Source: Puffinus mauretanicus (Eukaryota > Chordata > Aves > Procellariiformes > Procellariidae). From it: 64,000 nucleotides of DNA. The notes under the pieces were generated by a model. The model worked only from the letters and a program-made list of their open reading frames with translations. It was not told the DNA's origin and searched no databases. Below are positions 55,270 through 64,000 of this stretch, one piece after another (position 1 is the stretch's first letter; every line of letters begins with the position of its first letter). The translations under genes and the position numbers were made by a program. The DNA is taken from positions 372,001-436,000 of the forward strand of contig JAJKFH010003022.1 of the NCBI GenBank assembly GCA_023333565.1. Reading direction: 5' to 3'.

Positions 55270-58200
55270 TGGGGCAAGAGCGGCCCATTTATTGGGGCAG
55301 GTTTGGGTAGGACTGAGTCTGGCCTGAGTCATCTCAGTGTCTCCTTGCTCCTGCAGGCAAACGCAGGCAGGAGCCCTGCCCCAGCCCCAGGGAGGGCCCT
55401 GGAGCCCCCAAGCCCCTCTGAGCAGCACCGCAGGGTCCCCCGCTGCTGAGAAAGGGGCTGGAAATGCGTCTGGGGCTGGCAGCAGTGCAGGGATTTCACT
55501 GAGAGCTTCACTTCATGCCTCTGAAAACCCCCAGCAGGGTTCGTGCCGTTGTGTGAATGATGCTTTTATGAAACAGAGATACAAATCGGACTTGATGGCA
55601 TCCACCCGTCCTCGCACGCAGTTTCCTGTGCTTTCAAGCTGCTGAAGAAGCAGTTGAAAGACACATGCCATAGAGGCTACACCCCCCAAACAGTTTATGT
55701 TTGCGCTTTCCCCCAGCACCCAGGAGAAAAGAACTGGAATTTCCAAAAGTGGGAAATTCCAGCACTTTCAATTGTTTCCAAGTCGGAACAAAAAGTCTTG
55801 AATACCCAAGTCTTCCTCAGAACTGCCGGGTAAGGAAAGCTTCACCTTCAAAATATCAAAGCAGCGTTGGGAATAATAACACAATATTATTATAACACTT
55901 CAAAACCAGCTGAGGTCGAGAAGCAGCAACATGTAGAGACAAACCAGGGAAGCTGAAACGACTCAGCTGGTTGTTTTTCCACTGAAAATTCCCTTGATGC
56001 CTTCCTGTAAAACATCCCCTTGTAACGAAATCACCTTTCTCAGGGGAAAATGGCCTGGCTGAAGCTTTTTCATTCTCTCCTATAGAGATTTGGGCTCCTC
56101 TGTCTTGCTCCTGTGTGTAATGAGGAAGGGGCATCCCAGTCCTGGTGACACCTGGGTGGGTTGAGCCCACCCCACGCCCACAGCAGCTCACGGGTCACCT
56201 GCTTGGCCGGAACCCTGCTGTGAAGGCTTTGAGCAGATGCAGAGGATGTTTTGAAGGGAGGGTATAACCCTGATCTCCATCTGCCCATCTCTTCCTGCGG
56301 CTCAGCACTGCAGCTCTCAGCTTTGCAGCAGAGGCATGAGGCTGCCAGAGCCGGGCATGGCACAGCGACTGCGGGGAGCAGAGCTGGCCACGTCCCTGCA
56401 GCTGGGAACAGTGCCCTCAGGGACCCCACTGCAATGCCCAAGGAAGTTTTGGAGCTCGGGAGACAGCCTGGCATCCCTGGGAGAGCCAGCTTTGGGGCAG
56501 TGGAGCTCTGCTCCTCGAGAGCAGGGGGTGAAATCTGCTCAGCGTTAGCACAGGGCCACAACATGTGCGCTATCATCCTGCCTCCTTCTTGTTGCCAAAA
56601 GGCAGGCTCCTGGGGTGCGTACAGGGGGCTGTATTCCCTGGGCACAGGCATAAACGCTCCAGTGAAATTTCTGGCTGTACCACGATTGCTATAAGCCTGT
56701 GACCGGTGACTCCGTCACCCACTGCCCAGCTGCCTCGGAGCGGCACAGGACCACGGGTGAGACCAGGCAGCCCCTCGGGGCCGGTCCCCAGCCCGGCTCG
56801 GGGTGATGCTGCCGTCAGGAAGCCCAACTGACCCCAGCGCACCGGTCCCAAGGCCGGGAATTTCCCTGGCACCCACTGCCGGCTGCTCCTATGATGAGGG
56901 CAAGATACTAGAGTTACACAGTGTTTGGGGATAGGGAGGGAGAGCGAAATGGGATTTCCTCCTCAGAACAACTCCCTCTCCTGGAAAGTCCTACTGCCAA
57001 AAAGCCTTCATCTTGCCCCAGCTCCATAGTAATCCGTCTCCAGCAGCAGTTGCTACAGCTAGAGCAGAAAACAGCCAGCGGCATTTTAATCGCTGCAAAT
57101 ACTTAAGCACACACAATCTCCTTTTAAGCACAATATCCTATTTAAGCACAATATCCTGTTTAAGGATATTTCAGCATCCTGCTCCTGTGCTGCTGGGGTT
57201 GGCAGCACACCTGGGGCTGCTCATGGTTGGCTGCCCTACGAGGGAGAACTGCAAACTGGACTGAGCTCAGCAGAGTTGCCCACCCTGAGGGCAACGCCAG
57301 GAGGGTGACAGCATCTTGGGAAGCACAAGTATGGCCTCTGGGATGCACTCTGCACCTGGGGCATTTTCTCCCCATTTCTCACCCCGATGCTTTCTTGCAG
57401 AGGTTGATGAATTTGCAGCCAGCTCCTGTTTGGAGACTCGCTCCTGTTTGGTGTCATGCATCACAGTAAATGCATCTCCCACTGCCAACCGAATTAAACT
57501 CCTGCTGCCTTTCCATGCTGGAGAGCCTGAGGACTCTGCACCAGGCCCAGAGAAATGAGATGCTCTGGTTAAAAGCAGCCAGGAGGAAGGAGGAGGCACC
57601 GGGCAGGGGTGTTGCTTTGGAAGGACTCCAAGCAAACCAAGAGGAGCCTGGGATCAGCAGCACCAAGACATGCTGTGGACCCTGGGACACGGAGAAGCAC
57701 AGAGGAGTGGAAGAAACCCAGTAAGAAGCACAGAGAAGAGGCAGCCAGATGGTTATACGTGACCTGTCACCTTGCCAAAGGATTTGGGACAGAGGAAGTG
57801 TAATCTGCGGAGAACACTGAGTCCAGGAAGGGGAAAGAATACGTTTGGCCTAAGCCAAGCCTGGGGAAAGAATAACACCTGTTTGGGTTAATGCCCTTTG
57901 TTTAATAGCAATTTGTGTTAAGTGACAATAGATTAAATAAAAATTCCCCAAGTGAGGACTGTTTTGCCCATGAAACCCTCTATACGTGGGCAGGTCAGCG
58001 AACCTTCAAAGCGGCTTCATCCCTGTAGCATCCCAGTCTCTACAGAAAATGCACTTCATAGCACCGCTCTCCAGGAACACCTCCACCCCATCCGCTGGTT
58101 CCAATCAGCCCAATCCGAGGGCAATCGGTGGCAGATCTTACGCCTTACCTCTGTGATCAAGAAGAAGACAAGCGGTTCAAGGAAGGCAAGGAAAGGAAAG

Positions 58201-61200
58201 GGGAGGTCAAAACAATGGGCACAAAAAAGGGAAAGAATTAGAAAGGCTGTGAGCAGAGTAAGGGCTGGAGGCAGGTCTATGCTGGCCACCCATGCTTCAG
58301 CCTTCAGAGCTGCCGCAGAGAAGCTGCTGCCGGGGTCTGGGATTTACCCACCAGCACCTGGCGCACGGCTGTTCTGCACATTGACCAGCAATGCCGGGGG
58401 CAAAGACTCACTTCCAGGCAAAGCCAACGCCAGATTGTACAGGTTGCAACATCCAAAAAAACCCCACGAGCCTGCATTTGGTGTGCAGAGGGTAGGACCT
58501 CTCCCTCTGAGTCAGCTCTGGGGGCCACTGCAGATCCTCTTTACTACCAGACCCTGGGAGGAGCCGTGTCTGGTGCAGAGACACACAGGACGTTGGTCTT
58601 GGTCCTTGGCCCAACGCTGCAACATCAGCGAGCCACTTCCATCCCACCCACCGTCCTCCCCTTCCCCCGGAGGGGAGAAACACAGCCTTAAATCTTGGGA
58701 GCCAGCAGAGGTTTCTTCTTCAGCTTTCCCTCTTCCCAAGCCAAAGGAGGAAGAAGCAGCCTTGCCCCTCACATCCATGTGCCGCTCACTGGGCAGCCTG
58801 TTCCCCACAGTGAGCTGAGGCGGGGGACATGGCTGAGCTCTCCGGGGCTGAGCTCTCCCCACATCGTCATCCCTGGAGTCAGCTTTCCAGGACATAATGA
58901 CTGGTGAGAAGCCCTTTTCTCAGGCATTGCAACTGGATGAGACATGGCCTGGGGAGAGAGGAAGAGGGGAAAATCCCCTCTGTGCTTGTTGTTGATCTTG
59001 CAAATTTGGACTCTGAATAATTCAAAGCTTAAAGCATGCAAGGAAATCCTTTGAGCACTCCTGGACCCAGTTCCCACAGCTCTTGGTATATCTGCCATAA
59101 GCCATCGCCCCCTGACTGAGGAGGGAGGGGGAGGATGGCGAGGCTGTGGAGGAAGGCAGGAAGTGGTGATCTCCTCCTGCGAAGCGGGTGACACTGAGCC
59201 TTGCCTCACACGCCAGAGGCAGAGGGAGAAGGGAGCTCTCGTTCAGCAAGAGGGTAAACCCAGCAAAGTGAAAGCAGTCCGGCATCCCTGGAAAGCCACG
59301 GTGTGACTCCGACACCCCGTGAAGGCAGGGCGCTGCGGGAGGTCTAGGGGAGCAAGGCTGCTCCCCAGCACCTCCCCTCTCCATCCCTCTGCTGACCCCT
59401 CGCCTACCCCGATCCCTTCCATGCTCCCTCCTTCCCTCTCCCAGCAGCCCACTCTCCCAGGCTCCCTCCCCTGCCTCTCCCTTGCCCTCCATCCCAGAGC
59501 CTTCCCATCCTGCCAGGTTAATTTGAGTTCCTGATTTGCATAGGCAGCAGATCGCAATGTTCTGGAAATCCCCTCCTGCGGCCGGAGCTTCCTCCCCGCT
59601 CTCACAGCGTCACTGTCGGCCTTCTGCTTCCCTTCACCGCCAGAGCACCGGACGCATCTGATCAACGCGACACAAGCAGCAGCCCCCAGCGAAACCCGCT
59701 GCTGATGCCAAGAGGCACCCATCGGCAGCACCCCGCAGCCCCCTGCAGAGCTAAGCCCACGAGCGGCCCCGGGGTGCTGTGCCGAAGGGCTGCACCCGCC
59801 GCCTGCTCTGCACCTGCCCCTCTGCTCCCACCTTGCTCCGAGGCCAGCTCCCCCGCATGGCCACCCGTGACAGCCAGGCCCTGGCTGGCCTCACTGGGGT
59901 TGAAGTGCGCTCCGTTCGCCCAGCAGCACCGAGGGCAGGTGGATTTATTGGGCGCCTCGGGCTGCTGGGCCATTTCCACGCGGGATTCGCACCACCAGAC
60001 ATGCACATGGCCCACCCTGCTCACCCCTGAGAGGGGTAAACGGTTTTGTGAACCGAAACAAGCAGGGGCAGAGGACAGGAGAGCTCCACCACCCCCACCC
60101 GTGCACCTTCTTGCCCTGTGTCTCGCAGCACAGCCACAAACACCGACGCAATCAGGGTGCCTTCACACAAACGAGCCTCCGCTGAAGGTGCTGAACCCAA
60201 CCCTCCGTGCCAAAAAAAACCCTAGTATGTAAAAGTGTCAGCTATGAACACATCTTCACAGCCACGCAGGCATGCTCATGGATCACAGCTGCCGGCAGGT
60301 GAGTTTTCTCTCCTGGGAGCACGGCAGGACCGAAGGAATGAGGAAGGATGAACGGGACCAAGAGCCTTTGGTTTCCATAGTGAAACTCGTCCTGGCGTTT
60401 GGGCCAGCCCGAGCTGGCGACCTCAGGTAGAAGAACAAAGAGCTACAGCTGGCTAGAGAGGTGGAGAGGCGTTGGGTGAGACACACCATCGACCGACCAC
60501 CTCCGCGGGTACCTAGGCTGCAGACCCATGGCCCCTCCTGCCAAGCACCCATGCTCCTACCGCCCAAACCAGCCGGACTACAGCAAGGTGCTTTTCAGGC
60601 CTCGCAGTTCACACCTGGCAAGTGTAGACCAAACACCCTGCCAGGTACAACTTTGTGCCTGCTGGGAAGGAGCTGAGGAGCTGGAATCAGCCTCTGTAAA
60701 ACAGAAACACTTAAATCCTTTCTGTTTATTCCAGCACCAGTTGGCTCCAGCCTTGGTTCTGACCATCAGTTGTCTTGGTGGATGGTTTACTGGGACTACC
60801 TGCAACCCTGGCACACCATCACCAGTTTGGCTCCACCAGCAGAGCCAGCTCTTCCCCGCTCCCCTGGGAACATGCATCCTGTTCTGACTCCGGAGATGGA
60901 GGAGGATGGGATGGAAACACGCACGGGACAATGACAATGCCTCTCACAAGACGCAGCGGTTTCCCTGGGGAGAAGCACGACGTGTTTGCAAACCCAGTGA
61001 AGTCGCTCAGAAACCAGGCGAGAAGAATGATGTAACCAGGCTCTCCAGTTGTCCAAAAGTGAATCACAGCCTCCACGACAGCCCCCCCGCTCCCTCCTTT
61101 TGCTGACTAATACCTGACACGGCTCAGCGGCCCCTGGAAAGAACGGCACAGGAGAGCCCTTTAAGCAGTGCCTGGCTCCCTATCAAAACCACAGAGGCTG

Positions 61201-62000
61201 TCTGGGACCTCCATCATGGGGAATTCCCCTTCTCCATGCCTAAAAGTAAGCTCAGCTGGGCTGGCCTTCCTGCATTTGGGGATCGCAGCCGGAGAGCGCC
61301 TGGCCCAAAGGGCTCTCACGCCCCCCGAGCCCCTCCGGGACGCGGCTGGGTGAGTAGAGCGATGCTTTTTTTGGTGCGAGCGTGCCCAAGACAGAGCAAG
61401 GGGAAGGCAGGCAGGTTTTCACTGTCAGCCCGAAGCGCTGCGAAGCCGAACCATGCCACCCCCCTCCTCTCCTCACAGAAATAGAGCGGGGTTTGCCTAT
61501 CTTTTGCAGGCTGAGACATTATCTTATAAACAAAATGTTTTCTGGTTCTGTAGCCAGGTTTTCCGAGGGTTTATAGAATAGAACTGGGCCTCTGGGGTGA
61601 AACAAGCCCTTTGGGGAACAAAAGGGAAGATGTTGCCTGTGCGTGGGGTCCTGCTGTCTCGTCCCCAGTTGAGAACTTGGACATGAACACATCCAAAGAG
61701 CATGTCAGGGTCCCAGCACCCACTGAGCTGTCTCATAACCCAGCCCGGCTGCCAGGGCGATGTCCTGGTTGGAGTGAAGGGCAGTCAGGGAAAGGAGTTT
61801 GGTTTTTTTTAGTTTTTACAACCCAAAAAACCATCAAATTGCCAAGAAGCCGTGGAACTGTCTGAACTGAGTAGGAAGCCAGGACTGGGACAGCTGGAAA
61901 CAGCACTATCACCAGTAAAGGACACCTCCGTGAGCCCAGTAGCAGTCACCTACAGAAAGGAAGAAATGTCAGGAGTATAGGCAGAGAGCAAGCAGCGTAT
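55270..62000. other. ANXA6-TNIP1 intergenic region
   Basis: About 6.7 kb lacks a convincing exon. It holds three consensus kappaB sites (55751-55760, 56856-56865, 59564-59573) and a small repeat/hairpin at 57109-57170. A 288-codon plus-strand open frame (57952-58818) has no recognisable domain or splice context and is not called. Confidence 0.55.
57109..57170. repeat. Short direct repeat ending in a perfect hairpin
   Basis: 'ttaagcacaatatcct' occurs twice in tandem. Its end, AATATCCT (57150-57157), pairs perfectly with AGGATATT (57163-57170) across a five-base loop. Confidence 0.8.
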
Positions 62001-62030
62001 CTGCTTACAGCAGGTTTTCTTTGCTTCTGT

Positions 62031-62036
62031 TTTATT
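62031..62036 (-). other. Candidate polyadenylation signal for the divergent small ORF
   Basis: AATAAA on the minus strand lies 78 bases after the stop codon of the ORF at 62114-62329. Confidence 0.35.
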
Positions 62037-62113
62037 GGGTTTTTATACATATATACACACATAAAAAACACCTTCCTTGTGGCAAAACCAACACAAGAAA
62101 GAAAATCAGGTAG

Positions 62114-62329
62114 CTACAGAGTGAGTCCCGAAGAGTTATGTGAAACCAGAAGGCGTTCCCTGTGGTTCCTGCTCCTCTGGCTGATGTCTGTTGTTCGCGA
62201 ATGCACAATAATCAAAGCAGCAGCACAGAGGAAAAGGATCCCTGAGAGTAAACGCTCCAGCTGGGGGGTGTAATTTCCTTGTGTAACGTAACTCAGAGAC
62301 ACAGGCTTGGTGGGGAATTCTCCCTGCAT
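62114..62329 (-). CDS. Possible small single-pass membrane protein, unrecognised
   Basis: The open frame from ATG at 62329 encodes 71 residues. A soluble N-terminus contains a GNYT sequon. A hydrophobic segment, LLSGILFLCAAALIIVHS, lies at about residues 27-44, followed by a basic C-terminus with RSRNHRER. An AATAAA follows at 62036-62031. The frame stays open upstream into a CpG island shared with the presumed TNIP1 promoter, so it would be transcribed divergently. A good acceptor (CCTCTGATGCAG, exon from 62323) overlaps the ATG, and a donor (AATAG then GTGAGAGG) ends at 62484. In the spliced form this ATG is lost and no in-frame upstream ATG was found, which counts against it. I recognise no family. 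Confidence 0.3.
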   Translation of the reverse strand: MQGEFPTKPVSLSYVTQGNYTPQLERLLSGILFLCAAALIIVHSRTTDISQRSRNHRERLLVSHNSSGLTL

Positions 62330-62539
62330 CAGAGGAAAGATCTGGTAAGCCTCAGCGGGCCGCGGGAGCACACAAGCCTTCTTCCCGGGGCACCCGAGGC
62401 TGAGGAGGGAGCCTGGGACTGCCGCAGCCCACCTGCCAGAGCGGCCGAGGACCCGGGGTCTCCTCAGCACAGCCTCCTCTCACCTATTCCTGCACACCCC
62501 AAACCGGCTGCACCCCACAAGCGGCGCCAGGGGGGGCAA

Positions 62540-63019
62540 GGGGGTTCCTCCGCCCCCCGGCAGGAAGGCGCCGCGGTTAGGCCGGGCCCTCCCCTCCGCC
62601 CCGCCATTTTGTCTCTCGATAAGCCGGGGGAGCCGCTCCCCAACGAGCGGAAACATCCTAAGGCGGAGGGCAGGCCGGTTCCTTCCGCCCCGCAGGGCCC
62701 CACTATGCCGGGCAGGTCCGCGGGACCCCACGCAGCCCCAGGGAACCCAGAAGGCACAGCCGGACAAAGATAAGGCGCTGTACCGTGACAGGCCCCTCAC
62801 TGCCTCCCCTCCTCCCCCGCCCTCCTTCTTTATACTCTTCGCGCCGCGCCGATTGGCTGCGGCGCCTGTCCGTCAGGCTGGGAATTTCCCGGGGGCGGAA
62901 CCGCTGCCCCCTGTACCCCCATACCGCTTCCTCCCGTGCTGGCGGCAGCGCGGAGCGGTACCGGGAGCGGCACCGGTACCGGTACCTGCCCCTGCCCCGC
63001 CTCGGGGGCGCACTGGCAG
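62540..63019 (+). promoter_or_regulatory. TNIP1: TNIP1 CpG-island promoter and likely non-coding exon 1
   Basis: The CpG island contains an inverted CCAAT box (ATTGG, 62852-62856) and a perfect kappaB site (62880-62889). A GC-rich segment (about 62930-63019) ends at a good donor (GGCAG then GTGAGC at 63020). Position and strand directly downstream of ANXA6 match TNIP1, the NF-kappaB-induced A20-binding inhibitor. Its coding exons lie beyond the window, so the name rests on synteny. Confidence 0.6.
62880..62889. promoter_or_regulatory. TNIP1: Consensus NF-kappaB site in TNIP1 promoter
   Basis: GGGAATTTCC fits GGGRNWYYCC exactly, about 50-130 bp upstream of the putative exon 1 donor. It suits the known NF-kappaB induction of TNIP1. 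Confidence 0.55.
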
Positions 63020-64000
63020 GTGAGCTCGGAGCGGTACGGGGGCCTGCCTGCGGCACCGGGGTCTTAGCGGGCACCGGGGGTGGCGCCTGGGCACCGGGTT
63101 GTGCCGCCCCAGTGAGGGGTCCCGGCGGCGGGGAGGGGCTGGCGGGGCTCGGGGCTGCGCCTGGCCGGTTCCCGGGCTGTCAGTTTCCGCGGGCGGCCGA
63201 GGTGAAACCCTGAAGGGGGCCGGGGCCGCGCCGTCCCCCGGGGACCTGCTCCGGGGCCGGCCCGGGTGCTGCGGGCTTGTCGCGATAGTCGTGCCGTGCC
63301 TCAGTCTCCTCTCCCTCGGGGTAGGGCAGGGGCTGCCGGCTCCCCTCGCCGCTCCCGAAAGGGCAGGGTGGTTGTGGGGGAGCATGCGTTGACCGGCGGC
63401 GGCGATGCCCGGGGGAGGAGAGGAGAAGGGCTCAGGCCGGGGGGGGGGGGCAGCTCCCGCCCACCGGCCCGGGCGGGCCCCAGGGTGCTGGTCCCTTGGC
63501 CCGGGCGGGCCCCAGGGTGCTGGTCCCTTGGCCCGGGCAGCCCCGCGCCGCTGCGTACCCGGGCCGAGCTCCGGGCTCGCTCCTCCCCTTGCTCTGCCTT
63601 ACACAACCCCGGCGTTTCCCCAGGCCCACGCATCTGTCTTCTATTCCTGGGCTTGCGGTCCCCCGCGGGCAGGGTCGGTGCGTGGATTCCACCCCGGGGG
63701 CTGCGGGCGGCCGCGGCTCCAAGGAGCCTCCGGTCGATGGAGGAGTCCGCATGCGGATCCAGAGGCTGGAATAGCCAGAGCGGGGATGGCAGCCTCCCCT
63801 CCTCCTTAGGGGTGGTGCACAATTTGCCTCCCCATCTGCCCTCCCTCAATTCCAGGGTAAGGCCCCTGCTGAGGGCAGAGGAAAGAAAGATGCTGCCTGT
63901 CAGCCCTGCTGTTGGGTGAAAATAGCTCCGGATGGGACTTGGTGGGGACCTGCAGCCTCTTGGAGATCTGGCTGTCCCATTCCTCGGTGCCCCAGGCACA
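63020..64000 (+). other. TNIP1: Presumed TNIP1 intron 1, 5' part
   Basis: GC-rich sequence in which CpG density falls after about 63750. It contains a tandem duplication at 63468-63531. No TNIP1 coding sequence was found; the known protein N-terminus does not appear in any frame. Confidence 0.45.
63468..63531. repeat. Exact 32-bp tandem duplication
   Basis: Two identical 32-bp units start with CCCGGGCGGGCCCCAGGGTG, and a third begins but breaks off at 63540. It is a recent-looking duplication inside the CpG island. Confidence 0.92.

Noticed and set aside
57952..58818. 288-codon plus-strand open frame in the ANXA6-TNIP1 gap
   Set aside because: It is the most gene-like of the rejects because GC is lower here, but it shows no domain, signal or splice context and its middle is Lys/Arg-rich. 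A conservation test would settle it.

Overview
This is nuclear DNA from a bird. Every protein-coding gene is split by GT-AG introns. The repeats are avian types: CR1 tail fragments and endogenous retroviral LTRs of a kind common in birds outside the chicken group. The gene order matches the human 5q33.1 block SLC36A1 - GM2A - CCDC69 - ANXA6 - TNIP1, apart from one extra gene. Products were named by reading spliced exons and comparing them with remembered vertebrate families; no database search was run. The species cannot be fixed from the window.

Layout, left to right. (1) About 0.4-1.4 kb, minus strand: the first two coding exons of SLC36A1, a proton-coupled lysosomal/plasma-membrane amino-acid transporter that runs off the left edge. 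(2) 1.6-4.8 kb: a damaged retroviral tandem lying antisense in SLC36A1 intron 1, with an LTR, primer site, leader with a ~59-bp repeat, 3' internal stub and second LTR. (3) 7.3-8.2 kb: a minisatellite, then a CpG island with a perfect CLEAR/E-box palindrome and four exact 20-bp GC-box repeats, probably the distal SLC36A1 promoter. (4) 8.6-13.6 kb, minus: GM2A in four coding exons with a long 3'UTR. (5) 18.9-26.9 kb, plus: CCDC69 in nine coding exons, with a probable ~2-kb 3'UTR. (6) 29.4-35.8 kb, minus: a complete cationic amino-acid transporter gene most like SLC7A2, in twelve coding exons. I know of no human counterpart at this position. (7) 41.3-55.3 kb, plus: ANXA6 in 25 coding exons giving 672 residues, including the 18-bp cassette exon. 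(8) 55.3-62 kb: no clear gene, but several consensus NF-kappaB sites. (9) 62-64 kb: a CpG-island promoter and likely non-coding first exon of TNIP1 (plus strand), with a small possible membrane-protein ORF pointing the other way.

The genes are not an operon. SLC36A1, GM2A and the SLC7A2-like gene share amino-acid transport or lysosomal themes, but neighbourhood here reflects conserved synteny. CCDC69 and the transporter converge tail to tail, with their predicted 3' ends about 0.5 kb apart. GM2A and CCDC69 diverge across about 5 kb. The least expected items are the SLC7A2-like gene carrying only a low-affinity-type substrate segment, a 33-bp remnant of a solo LTR with intact target duplication, the dual start arrangement of SLC36A1, and the small divergent ORF beside the TNIP1 promoter.
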